Of a DNA stretch of 10,782 nt, positions 1 to 7,280 are shown in pieces. Positions within the stretch are counted from its first letter, which is position 1; each line of letters starts with the position of its first letter. Source of the DNA: Burkholderiales bacterium (GTDB lineage: Bacteria > Pseudomonadota > Gammaproteobacteria > Burkholderiales > Usitatibacteraceae). A program made the position numbers and the translations under genes. The DNA is taken from the NCBI GenBank assembly GCA_017880705.1, contig JADGRS010000065.1:1-10782 (forward strand), in the 5' to 3' direction. The notes beneath the pieces are model-generated. The model was given only the letters and a program-made list of their open reading frames with translations. It did no database searches and was not told the DNA's origin.

Positions 1-147
1 TTGTAGGAATGCTCCGCCAACCGCTTCGACGCCCAGCGGGCATTCGACCGCTACTGCATGGAGGTGGTTCAGAGGATAGGGAAATGTACGGTCGCTACCT
101 TTCGGCAACCTGAAGCACGCCTTGCCCTGGGAGCACGAAGCGCTGTC
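1..147. other. left-edge stretch with no supported gene
   Basis: This is the downstream flank of the POT transporter gene. All short open frames here lack a recognisable protein, a plausible start with a ribosome binding site, or both. The minus-strand frame of the transporter stays open for 49 codons after its TGA to the window edge, but the reading does not resemble a transporter tail. The only hairpin near the stop (GCGCT/AGCGC, 140-154) has five base pairs and no T-tract, so I do not call a terminator. Confidence 0.5.
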
Positions 148-1659
148 TCAGCGCGTGGCGGATCGAGGGGCCGGGCTTCCTTCGTGCATCAGCCGCTTCA
201 CCAGCGGCGTGATCGCGAGAAGCACCACGCCCGCGCCGATCGAGCTGCCGACGAGGAACCAGTAGAGCGGCATCGACGAGCCCTTCAGCAGCTCCTCGAG
301 GATTCCCGCGAGGTAGTTCGCCGCGGCGTTGGCGAGGTACCAGATCCCCATCATCAGCGCCGCGACGCGCGCCGGGGCGAGCTTGGTCACCATCGACAAC
401 CCCACGGGCGACAGGCAGAGCTCGCCGAGCGTGTGCAGCAGGTACACCGCCACCAGCCACCAAGGGCCCACCTGCCCGATGGCCTGCGCGCGCGAGTCCG
501 CGATCGCGAGCACGACGAATCCCAATCCGAGGATCATCATGCCGATCGCCATCTTGGCGGGCGTCGGCAGCGCGTAGCGCGATTGGTCGAGCCGCACCCA
601 GATCGCCGCGATCACGGGGCCGAGCAGCACGATGCCGAGGGGGTTGATCGCCTGGAAATACGACGCGGGGATTTCCCAGGCCCCGAGGTGGCGGTCGGTG
701 AGCTTGTCGGCGAAGAGGTTCATGGTGCCGCCCGCCTGCTCGAATCCCATCCAGAAGAAGACGACGAAGAAGCCCATGATCAGGATCGCGACGATGCGCT
801 GCCATTCGTCACTCGTGAGCGGCTCGCTCGGCGTGGATGACCTCTCCCCGAGGAGGCGCTTTCCGAACCAGAGCGCGGCAACGATGGCGATCACGGCGAG
901 CGTCTTCGCCGCGAACGGCAGCGCGCCCCACAGCGGACCCGCAAACTGCCACGCGAACATCACGAGGTACACCAACGGGATCATCGAGAGGCTGATGACG
1001 GCGATCTGCATCCCATCGCGCCGGTCGAGGCGCGCTTTGCCGCCGGGCATTCCCGCGTCGCCGAGCTTGCCTTGCCCGAGGAGGAACTGCGCGAGGCCGA
1101 AGCACATGCCCACGCCCGCGGAGGCGAAGCCCCAGTGCCAGCCGATCTTCTCGCCGAGCGTCCCCGCGACGAGCGGCGCGAGGAAGGCGCCGAGGTTCAC
1201 GCCCATGTAGTAGATGGTGAAGCCGCCGTCGCGCCGCGGATCGTTGTCGCGGTAGAGCGAGCCGAGGAGTGTCGCCATGTTCGGCTTGAAGAAGCCGTTG
1301 CCCGCGATGAGGAGGCCCAATGCGAGATAGAGCAGCGGCTCGAACGCCATCGCGAAATGGCCGAGCGCCATGGTGAGGCCGCCGATCACCACCGCCTTGC
1401 GGAAGCCCAGGTAGCGGTCCGCGAGATAGCCGCCGAGGAGCGGCGAGAGGTACACGAGCCCCGTGTAGATTCCGTAGAGCTCGAGCGCGTGGGCGCGCTC
1501 CCATCCGAGCGAGTTGACGAGATACAGCACGAGGAGCGCGCGCATCCCGTAGTACGAGAAGCGCTCCCACATCTCGGTGAAGAAGATGGTGGACAGGGCG
1601 CTCGGCTGCTTCTCCGCGGCGGGCCTCGCCCCGCCGACCACGTCGCTCGCCGCCGCCAT
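148..1659 (-). CDS. POT/PTR2 family proton-coupled di/tripeptide transporter
   Basis: Inner-membrane major-facilitator protein that imports di- and tripeptides with protons. The 503 residues match the usual bacterial POT length of about 500. Seen in the sequence: the family motif ExxER-F-x-YY at residues 29-37 (E29, E32, R33, Y36, Y37) in the first helix; the PTR2 signature GGYLADRYLG at 76-85; the transport-linked lysine in FFKPN (K125); FTIYYMGVNLGAFLAPLV at 147-164; a helix-7 FEQ with E307; and E413 in ELCLSPVG, matching the conserved helix-10 glutamate. About 12-14 hydrophobic helices are visible. The ATG lies one base after the TGA of the upstream peptidase gene (TGA-C-ATG) and has only a poor Shine-Dalgarno, so translation is probably coupled. 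It is the last gene of the minus-strand block. Exact substrate range cannot be read from the sequence. Confidence 0.93.
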   Translation of the reverse strand: MAAASDVVGGARPAAEKQPSALSTIFFTEMWERFSYYGMRALLVLYLVNSLGWERAHALELYGIYTGLVYLSPLLGGYLADRYLGFRKAVVIGGLTMALGHFAMAFEPLLYLALGLLIAGNGFFKPNMATLLGSLYRDNDPRRDGGFTIYYMGVNLGAFLAPLVAGTLGEKIGWHWGFASAGVGMCFGLAQFLLGQGKLGDAGMPGGKARLDRRDGMQIAVISLSMIPLVYLVMFAWQFAGPLWGALPFAAKTLAVIAIVAALWFGKRLLGERSSTPSEPLTSDEWQRIVAILIMGFFVVFFWMGFEQAGGTMNLFADKLTDRHLGAWEIPASYFQAINPLGIVLLGPVIAAIWVRLDQSRYALPTPAKMAIGMMILGLGFVVLAIADSRAQAIGQVGPWWLVAVYLLHTLGELCLSPVGLSMVTKLAPARVAALMMGIWYLANAAANYLAGILEELLKGSSMPLYWFLVGSSIGAGVVLLAITPLVKRLMHEGSPAPRSATR

Positions 1660-1660
1660 G

Positions 1661-3520
1661 TCAGTAGGACGTCTTGCGCCGCACGAGGATCGTTTCCATC
1701 TGGTCCATGATGCGGTCCATCCGCTTCGCCACCGCGTCGTAGGGCTCCGCGGTCGCGAGGTCGACGCCCGCGGCCTTCACGAGGTTGTACGGATAGTCCG
1801 CGCTTCCCGACGAGATGAGCTTGAGGTAACGCTCGCGGGCGCCCGGCTTGCCGGCGAGAATCTCGTCGGCGAGGAGCGAGCTCGCGGCGATCGAGGTCGC
1901 GTACTGGAACACGTAGAAGGAGTTGTAGAAGTGCGGGATGTACGCCCATTCGACGGTGTACAGGTCGTCGATCTTCACCACGCCCTGCGCCTCGCCGTGG
2001 TAGCGGCGCAGGATGCCGGCGTAGATCTTCGTGTACTCGGCGCCGGTGAGCGCCTCGCCCTTGTCTACGAGCGCGTGGGTCCGTTCCTCGAATTCGCCGA
2101 ACATCGCCTGGCGGAAGAACGTTCCGCGCAACCCCTCGAGCGCCGAGCCGAGATAGAGCAGGCGCTCTTCGTCGGTCCTCGCGTTCTTCAGCGCGTAGTC
2201 GAGCAGCAGCGCCTCGTTCAGCGTCGAGGCGATTTCCGCCACGAACGTCGCGTACTGCGAGGTCGCGTAGGGCTGCCCCTTGTTCGACAGGTATGTGTGC
2301 ATCGCGTGGCCCCACTCGTGCGCGATGGTCGAAACCGACTCGTAGTTGTTGGTGTAGTTGATGAGCAGGAGCGGGTGCACGTCGTAGGCCTCGCCCGCCA
2401 TGTGCGCGCCCGAGAGCTTGCGCGGGCGCGGATACACGTCCATCCAACGCTCGTCGAGTCCCTTCTTCATCGCCGCCACGTAGGCGTCCCCGAGGGGCTT
2501 CACCGCCTCGAGCATCATGCGGGTGCCCTCGTCGATCGGATACTCGCGCCCGCCACTCACCAGCGGCGGATAGATGTCGTAGTAGCGCATCTCCGCGACG
2601 CCCAGCATCTTGGCGCGCAGCCTGAAGTAGCGGTGCAGCGTCGGCAGGTTCGCATTGGCGCTCTTGATGAGCGCTTCGTACACCGAGCGCGGCAGGTTGT
2701 TCGCGTCGAGCGAGCGCGCCAGGGAGTCGGGGTACTTGCGCACCTTCGTGTAGACCGTGTCCTCCTTCATCGCCCCGTAGAGCGTCACGCCGATCGTGGA
2801 CTCGAACTCCTTCCACTTGCCGAAGAAGGCGTCGAACACCTTCTTGCGGTCGTCGCGGTTCGCCGCTTCGCGCGCGTCGGTGTACGCGGCCTGATCGAGC
2901 TTCATTTCCCGGCCGTCGGAGAGCTTCACCGTCGGCCAGGGCATGTCCGAGTTGGCGAGGATGCGATACGCGGAGCCCGCGTTGCCCTGCGATAGGCCGA
3001 AGGCGGCGACGATCGCCTCGCCCTTCGCGTCGAGGGTGTGGGCCGCGGTGCGCAGGATGTCGTCGATCGGCTGGCGATAGATCGCGAGCTTCGGCTCCTG
3101 GCGGAAGAAAGCGTCGATGCGCGCCTTGCCGATCGCAAGGATCTGCGGATTCACGAAGGACGTGTCCTCGCCGACCTGCGCACCCAGCACCTGCGCCTTC
3201 TGGTTGAGCGCCTGGCTCTCGGACTTGCCCGTGTCCTCGGCCTCGAGCTCGCCCGCGTAGGTGGAGACGCGCGCGTAGCGCTTGAAGAGGTCGTACTCCA
3301 GGTCGAGGCATTGCCGGAAGCGCGCGGCCGACGCTCCCAGGTGGCCATGGCAGGAGGCGAACTGCTTGAGCTGGGCCTCGGTCTTCGCGACGTCGGCGCT
3401 CCACGCCTGCGCGTCCGGATAGAGATCGGCGAGGCTCCAGCGATCCTGGGGCCGCTCGGCGGCGAGCGCGGATGTCGCAACGGCCAGCGCGGCGAGGGCC
3501 GCGAGGAAATCGTTTCTCAT
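1661..3520 (-). CDS. pepF: M3 family oligoendopeptidase F with signal peptide
   Basis: Zinc metallopeptidase that cuts short oligopeptides internally. I chose the ATG at 3520 (619 aa): GAGG sits 4 nt upstream and the N-terminus MRNDFLAALAALAVATSALAA is then a classical Sec signal peptide. A TTG four codons earlier (3532) is the alternative and would give 623 aa. The zinc site HEWGH is at residues 401-405 (DNA 2306-2320) and the third ligand is probably E429 in FVAEIASTLNE, the spacing expected for M3. The length and the N-terminal PepF-type helical domain agree with full-length oligoendopeptidase F (about 600 aa). Textbook PepF is cytosolic, so the signal peptide argues for a periplasmic enzyme. 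It begins 13 nt after the stop of the unknown membrane protein gene and is followed one base later by the POT transporter, suggesting that its products feed peptide uptake. It could also be called a generic M3 peptidase; family assignment is firm, the symbol less so. Confidence 0.92.
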   Translation of the reverse strand: MRNDFLAALAALAVATSALAAERPQDRWSLADLYPDAQAWSADVAKTEAQLKQFASCHGHLGASAARFRQCLDLEYDLFKRYARVSTYAGELEAEDTGKSESQALNQKAQVLGAQVGEDTSFVNPQILAIGKARIDAFFRQEPKLAIYRQPIDDILRTAAHTLDAKGEAIVAAFGLSQGNAGSAYRILANSDMPWPTVKLSDGREMKLDQAAYTDAREAANRDDRKKVFDAFFGKWKEFESTIGVTLYGAMKEDTVYTKVRKYPDSLARSLDANNLPRSVYEALIKSANANLPTLHRYFRLRAKMLGVAEMRYYDIYPPLVSGGREYPIDEGTRMMLEAVKPLGDAYVAAMKKGLDERWMDVYPRPRKLSGAHMAGEAYDVHPLLLINYTNNYESVSTIAHEWGHAMHTYLSNKGQPYATSQYATFVAEIASTLNEALLLDYALKNARTDEERLLYLGSALEGLRGTFFRQAMFGEFEERTHALVDKGEALTGAEYTKIYAGILRRYHGEAQGVVKIDDLYTVEWAYIPHFYNSFYVFQYATSIAASSLLADEILAGKPGARERYLKLISSGSADYPYNLVKAAGVDLATAEPYDAVAKRMDRIMDQMETILVRRKTSY

Positions 3521-3533
3521 GTTGCCTCGCAAA

Positions 3534-4094
3534 TCAGTGCGGCCAGAGGTAGCCGAAGGTGGCGCCGGTGATCGCCGAGTAGATGATGGCGTCGAGGATG
3601 TCCTTGGAAGTGCTCGACCAGGGCTTACCCATCCAGATGGAGTACTGCACGCTGCCGCCGCAGTAGGCGACGAACGTGACGGTGCTTACCACCCGGCATA
3701 CCTGGAGGACGCTCGCGCCATGGGGAAGCGCGTGCGACGCGAGATAGCCCGCGATCACGCCGAGGAGCAGGACGTAGCCGAACCAGGATCCGAGCGCGCT
3801 TCCCATCTTCGGCATGCCCGAGGCCCGCACCGTCAGGAACGCGCAGGGACCCTCGGCGAATTTCTGCTGCATCTCGGGCGAGCCCATCGCCTTCATGTCG
3901 GCGCAATAGGGGATCACGTACTGCCCCGGCGCGGCATTGCCGGCGCGGATCGCGGCGCGGACCGCGTCTTCGTTCGAAAGTCCGCGGTAGTCGACGTTGT
4001 GCCACTTGATCACCATGTGGATCAAGCTGCTCGCGACGAACACGAGCACGGCGGAAAGCACGATCGGGATCCAGAGCTCGGCGAGGAACGACAT
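3534..4094 (-). CDS. conserved membrane protein of unknown function
   Basis: Function not recognised. The 186-residue protein has about four hydrophobic segments: residues 7-28, about 103-124, about 129-150, and about 165-184 near the C-terminus, which ends in FGYLWPH. Between the first two helices lies a soluble stretch of about 70 residues rich in small and charged residues, including WHNVDYRGLSNEDAVRAAIR and two cysteines (C64 and C83). A short PWS motif precedes the last helix. From memory, similar proteins (one N-terminal helix, a polar region, then three helices and a terminal WLWP-like end) occur in several bacterial phyla as conserved hypotheticals; this needs a database check. The start is well supported: AAGGAGG six bases before the ATG. 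It follows the OPT transporter gene by 74 bp and is followed closely by pepF, so it may be an accessory to peptide uptake or processing, but that is inference from position only. Confidence 0.85.
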   Translation of the reverse strand: MSFLAELWIPIVLSAVLVFVASSLIHMVIKWHNVDYRGLSNEDAVRAAIRAGNAAPGQYVIPYCADMKAMGSPEMQQKFAEGPCAFLTVRASGMPKMGSALGSWFGYVLLLGVIAGYLASHALPHGASVLQVCRVVSTVTFVAYCGGSVQYSIWMGKPWSSTSKDILDAIIYSAITGATFGYLWPH

Positions 4095-4100
4095 TTCGGG

Positions 4101-4107
4101 CCTCCTT
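4101..4107 (-). promoter_or_regulatory. strong Shine-Dalgarno AAGGAGG
   Basis: A seven-base match to the anti-Shine-Dalgarno lies six bases upstream of the ATG at 4094. It is the best ribosome binding site in the window and fixes the start of the unknown membrane protein. Confidence 0.8.
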
Positions 4108-4147
4108 GTGGGAATTCGAAACGGGTGCCGCTGTTGGTGCGCGCTAC

Positions 4148-4153
4148 ATTATC
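4148..4153 (-). promoter_or_regulatory. possible -10 element GATAAT
   Basis: In the 74-bp gap after the OPT gene, the minus strand reads GATAAT, five of six matches to the sigma-70 -10 box, about 53 bases before the ATG of the membrane protein gene. No convincing -35 is visible at the expected distance. It could give the last three genes of the block their own promoter; weak evidence. Confidence 0.22.
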
Positions 4154-4168
4154 AGGATCGGGGGCGGC

Positions 4169-5506
4169 TTACAGCAGCACGTTCACGATCGCATTGCCGA
4201 TGCCCACCAGCGCCGAGCCCGAGATGAGCCCCGCGCAGATCGACTCGTAGCCCTCGACCCACACCGCGTGGCCCTTGGTGCCGGGCTGGCGATGCCTGCG
4301 CCCCTGCCACCAGAAGATCATCGCGCCGACCCACATCGCGAAGGTCGCCTCGGGCGGGAGCACCACGCCGAGGCCGATCGACACGGCGCTCAACGGGAAG
4401 CGGCCCTTCGTCGCGATGCGGGCCACCTCGATCGCGATCGCGCACACCGCGGCGACGATCATCGAAACCACGGCCGTGTGCGGAAGCGTTCTCACCCCCT
4501 TGGCGATGAGCTCCGCCACGCCCTTCCATTGCAGCGCGGCGGGCATTCCGAAATGGTCGGAGACCATGGTCGCCGCCGAGCGCAGGCCGTTCGCGTCGGG
4601 TGGCAGGAAGAGCAGATAGAAGAGCGGCACGCAGAAAAGCGCGCCCGAGAAGACGCCGATCACGTGCCCGATCGCCTGCTGCCGCGGTTTGGCGCCGAGC
4701 ATGTAGCCGGGCTTGATGTCGGAGAGGAGGTTCGAGGCGTTGGCCGCGATCTCGCTCGTCATGCCCGCGGGAATGAGGTTGCTCGCCGGGTTGGTGCGGT
4801 CGATCGCGCCCATCGTGAACTGCGTGATCTTGGAGAGCGCGCCCGTCGGCGTCCACGAGGTGAGCGCCATCGAATTCGCGCAGATCACGCTCAGCACGAA
4901 GATGAGCGGCAGCGAGATGAACGCGAGGAACCACGGCACGCCGAAGAACGCATGGCTCACCCACGCGCCGAGGACCGCGAAGATGGGAATGCCGACGAAC
5001 GAGATCCACAGCGGCAGCTCGATGTGCCCCAGGACGTCCGGGCCCTTGGCGGCGCCGCCGCGAAGGTTCCTGAGCGCGCTCGCGATGAGCTGCGGGCGCC
5101 CGAGCAGGCTCACCATCGAGCCCACGACCATCATGGTGACGCCCCACCACAGCGACCACTGGTTCACGATCTCGGCGCGGGAGATCGGGATCGTGTTGCC
5201 CGTCTGCCCGATGCGCGCCACGATGTCGCCGTGCTCGATCATGATCGGCGCGAGGATCACGAAGTTCACGAACATGCCGAGCAGGCAGCTGGTCGCGACC
5301 ATGATGCCCATGAGGCCGCCGACGCCGAACATCGCGAGGTCGAGGGTGAGCCTCAATCCGAGCTGGCGGATGTCGGTGCCGAGGATTCGCGGCACGTAGG
5401 TGCTCGCGGCATAGAAATAGCTGTCGAGGCGCTCGTGGAAGGTCCAGGGCTCCTTCATGCCGGCCCACTTGTCCATGCGCAGGACCTTGAACTGCAGGAG
5501 CGTCAT
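4169..5506 (-). CDS. OPT family oligopeptide transporter, C-terminal part (after in-frame TAG)
   Basis: Downstream two thirds (445 codons) of an OPT-family oligopeptide transporter, an inner-membrane carrier for peptides or metal chelates. It is in the same frame as the upstream part (5507-6133) and separated from it only by TAG, which is immediately followed by an ATG (TAGATG). The conserved bacterial OPT signature SDIKPGYMLGAKPRQQ is at residues 262-277 of this part, followed by GHVIG. Multiple hydrophobic helices continue to a family-like end, ICAGLISGSALVGIGNAIVN. No other frame damage is visible. Whether it is made alone depends on reinitiation at the ATG at 5506, which has no clear Shine-Dalgarno, or on readthrough. 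Together the two parts make 654 codons, the normal size for bacterial OPT proteins. The gene is best regarded as a recently interrupted copy or a sequence error until shown otherwise. Confidence 0.88.
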   Translation of the reverse strand: MTLLQFKVLRMDKWAGMKEPWTFHERLDSYFYAASTYVPRILGTDIRQLGLRLTLDLAMFGVGGLMGIMVATSCLLGMFVNFVILAPIMIEHGDIVARIGQTGNTIPISRAEIVNQWSLWWGVTMMVVGSMVSLLGRPQLIASALRNLRGGAAKGPDVLGHIELPLWISFVGIPIFAVLGAWVSHAFFGVPWFLAFISLPLIFVLSVICANSMALTSWTPTGALSKITQFTMGAIDRTNPASNLIPAGMTSEIAANASNLLSDIKPGYMLGAKPRQQAIGHVIGVFSGALFCVPLFYLLFLPPDANGLRSAATMVSDHFGMPAALQWKGVAELIAKGVRTLPHTAVVSMIVAAVCAIAIEVARIATKGRFPLSAVSIGLGVVLPPEATFAMWVGAMIFWWQGRRHRQPGTKGHAVWVEGYESICAGLISGSALVGIGNAIVNVLL

Positions 5507-5509
5507 CTA
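5507..5509 (-). other. in-frame amber stop interrupting the OPT gene
   Basis: The minus strand reads ...GAC GGC TAG ATG ACG..., splitting one otherwise continuous OPT frame of 654 codons after residue 208. A single G-to-A change from TGG (Trp), or C-to-T from CAG (Gln), would create it; a Trp (DGWMT) would suit the context. The preserved reading frame on both sides argues for one point substitution. Confidence 0.85.
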
Positions 5510-6133
5510 GCCGTCGCTGATGACGAACTGGTAGGCCCCGGTGAGGGCGGCGGTGATTCCCAGGAGCCGCGCCCGGAACATGCCCGCCGCCGCGGCGCCG
5601 CTGTAGATCGCGTCGAGCACGACGCCCGCCGCGCGGCCCTCGGGGAACGGCAGCTGCTCCTCGTTGATGAAGCGCCGCTTCAACGGGAACGCGAGCAGCA
5701 CGCCGATGATCGCGACCACGATCATCCACGAGATCATGTGCATCGCGGGAATGATCTGGTTGGTGACCAGCATGTAGGCCGCGAGCGCCGAGATGAGGGG
5801 CGAGACCATGTAGCCCGCGGCGGTGGCGATCGACTGCGTGCAGTTGTTCTCGAGGATGGTGAAGTCGCGCGCGATGCCCACGCTCGCGAGTCCCCGAAAC
5901 ACCGCGAAGGCGAGGATCACGGAGGTGAGCCCCACGCCGATGGTGATGCCGGTCTTGCCCGCGATGTAGAGCGCCGTCGCCGCGAGCACGCCGCCCAGCA
6001 CGAAGCCGGTGATGGCCGAGCGCGCCGTGAGCTGGGGCATGTCGCCGCGATAGACGTTCTCCAGCCACCAGCGGTCCTTCTGCTCGCGCGTCCATTGCCG
6101 GACTTGTTCTTCGGTGAGCTGCAGTATCGCCAC
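5507..6133 (-). CDS. OPT family oligopeptide transporter, N-terminal part
   Basis: First 208 residues of the same OPT transporter. Seen here: a short cytoplasmic N-terminus, a helix pair from about residue 40 to 80, the family signature ENNCTQS at 95-101 followed by AAGYMVSP, a helix near 133-150, and EQLPFPEGRAAGVVLDAI at 159-176, a typical OPT motif. The start is GTG at 6133, with GGGGGAA about seven bases upstream acting as a weak Shine-Dalgarno; the next ATG is 31 codons in and would remove conserved sequence. It ends at TAG (5509-5507), far short of the family length, with the rest of the protein continuing in frame. The ABC substrate-binding protein gene ends 61 bp upstream. On its own this fragment would lack most transmembrane helices and is unlikely to transport. 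Confidence 0.88.
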   Translation of the reverse strand: MAILQLTEEQVRQWTREQKDRWWLENVYRGDMPQLTARSAITGFVLGGVLAATALYIAGKTGITIGVGLTSVILAFAVFRGLASVGIARDFTILENNCTQSIATAAGYMVSPLISALAAYMLVTNQIIPAMHMISWMIVVAIIGVLLAFPLKRRFINEEQLPFPEGRAAGVVLDAIYSGAAAAGMFRARLLGITAALTGAYQFVISDG

Positions 6134-6169
6134 GCTGGTTCCCCCGATTGCGGTGGCGCCATCGTATCC

Positions 6170-6192
6170 AAAAAGCGAAAGACCGGCTTTTT
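6170..6192 (-). terminator. weak intrinsic terminator candidate
   Basis: AAAAAGC and GCTTTTT form a 7-bp stem around a 9-nt loop just past the stop of the substrate-binding protein gene, with a run of five T at the minus-strand 3' side. The stem has only two G-C pairs, so it would be weak. It may partly separate the upstream genes from the OPT gene. Confidence 0.33.
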
Positions 6193-6194
6193 CT

Positions 6195-7181
6195 CTATCC
6201 GATGATCTTGTCGGCCTTCTTCAGGAATTCCGCGGGGATCTGGAATCCCATGCCCCTCGCCGCGGTGCGATTGATGACGAGCTCCAGCTTCGCGGACCGT
6301 TCAATCGCGATGTTGCGCGGGTGCTCGCCCTTCAGGATGCGGTCCACGAAGTTCGCGGCACGCTGATAGTCCTTCTCGGGGTTCGCGGCGTAGCTCATGA
6401 GGCCGCCCACTTCGACGTAGCCAAGCTGCGGGTAGATCACCGGCCGCCGCGCGTCGCGCGCGAGCTCCACGACGCGCACACGCTGGTTGTAGAGCATCGA
6501 GTCGTACATGACGATGAGACCGTCGGCGAAATCCTGGCCCGAGGCGGGGAATTCGCGGTCGAGCTGCGCGGGGGTCGCGGCCTCGATGGCCACCATGCGC
6601 GCGCCGCTCTTCATCACCGCGCTTTCGATGCGGGCGCGATACGCGCGGTAGGTCGAGCTCTCGGGATTCATCAGCACCGCGATGCGCGACATCTTTCCCG
6701 CCGCCTGCGACAGGAGCTCCACGAGGCGCGGCGCGCGCTCGACCGGATCCGCCGTGAGGCCCGTGAAGTTCAAGCCCGGCCTCGCCAGGCTGCGCGCGAA
6801 GCCGTTCGCGACGGGATCGTCCACCGCGATCATGACGACGGGCGCGGTCACCCCGGAATCCCGCAACACGCGCGTGGTGAGCGTCGAGGCGGAGACCACG
6901 ACGTCCACGCCGCCCTGGGCGAGATCGCGCGCCTGCTGCTGCAGCAGCTCGATCTGGCCGTTCGACGAGTTCAACTCGTAGCGGACGTTGCGCCCGTCGA
7001 CGTATCCGAGATCCGCCATCGCCTTGCGGAACGACTCCTCGCGGCCGCGGAACCGCGCGGGGGAGCTGAGCATGATGAGGGCCACGCGCGGAACGCGGGC
7101 GGGGCTTTGCGCCCCGGTGCGCGTGATCGCGACGATCGGAGCGAGCGCGGCGAGAGAAAGAATTGCGCGGCGGCGATTCAA
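6195..7181 (-). CDS. ABC transporter substrate-binding protein (PF04392 type)
   Basis: Periplasmic binding protein of the ABC_sub_bind family, which in characterised members binds amino acids or related small ligands. The 328 residues are family length. N-terminus NRRRAILSLAALAPIVAI is a signal peptide with Tat-like arginines, probable cleavage near TGA-Q (about residues 23/24). The mature part starts with the usual VPRVALIML strand, and the C-terminus ILKGEHPRNIAIERSAKLELVINRTAARGMGFQIP is the family hallmark. The only possible start is TTG at 7181: the frame is closed by TAA shortly upstream, and the signal peptide begins right after it. No good Shine-Dalgarno precedes it. No permease or ATPase gene is in the window, so it is an orphan here. 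It follows the lipoprotein gene by 99 bp. Ligand unknown; proximity to peptide genes suggests amino acids or peptides, as inference only. Confidence 0.88.
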   Translation of the reverse strand: MNRRRAILSLAALAPIVAITRTGAQSPARVPRVALIMLSSPARFRGREESFRKAMADLGYVDGRNVRYELNSSNGQIELLQQQARDLAQGGVDVVVSASTLTTRVLRDSGVTAPVVMIAVDDPVANGFARSLARPGLNFTGLTADPVERAPRLVELLSQAAGKMSRIAVLMNPESSTYRAYRARIESAVMKSGARMVAIEAATPAQLDREFPASGQDFADGLIVMYDSMLYNQRVRVVELARDARRPVIYPQLGYVEVGGLMSYAANPEKDYQRAANFVDRILKGEHPRNIAIERSAKLELVINRTAARGMGFQIPAEFLKKADKIIG

Positions 7182-7213
7182 TGGAAGGGAATCAAGGGCT
7201 TGAGATGGTTAGC

Positions 7214-7219
7214 ATTATG
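7214..7219 (-). promoter_or_regulatory. possible -10 element CATAAT
   Basis: In the 99-bp gap upstream of the substrate-binding protein gene the minus strand reads CATAAT, five of six matches to TATAAT, about 32 bases before the TTG start. No recognisable -35 lies 17 bases upstream. Weak evidence. Confidence 0.2.
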
Positions 7220-7280
7220 TGGCAAAGGTCCCCGGCACCGCGGAGGTGTTGCAATCGCTTACAAATCGCAAGACTTCCGG

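Noticed and set aside
1..147. Possible extension of the POT protein past its TGA
   Set aside because: The frame stays open for 49 codons, but the translation has no transmembrane character or similarity to transporter tails, and the POT protein is already full length.
140..154. Hairpin at the POT stop codon as a terminator
   Set aside because: The stem is only 5 bp, it overlaps the stop codon, and there is no T-tract.
58..840. 260-codon plus-strand frame at the left edge
   Set aside because: It is mostly antisense to the POT transporter, and the first 90 bases give no recognisable protein.
1386..3404. 672-codon minus-strand frame overlapping pepF and the POT gene
   Set aside because: It is an alternative frame of pepF that enters the transporter in another frame. 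The Arg-rich translation has no family motif, whereas the overlapped frames have HEWGH and PTR2 signatures.
5507..5509. TAG read as pyrrolysine
   Set aside because: Pyrrolysine is not expected in an OPT carrier or in this kind of bacterium; no pyl gene is in the window. A point mutation or error is simpler.
4106..6205. 699-codon open frame on the plus strand, antisense to the OPT gene
   Set aside because: Its composition is dominated by Arg, His, Glu and Asp with no domain, which is typical of the antisense frame of a GC-rich gene. The minus strand carries clear OPT signatures.
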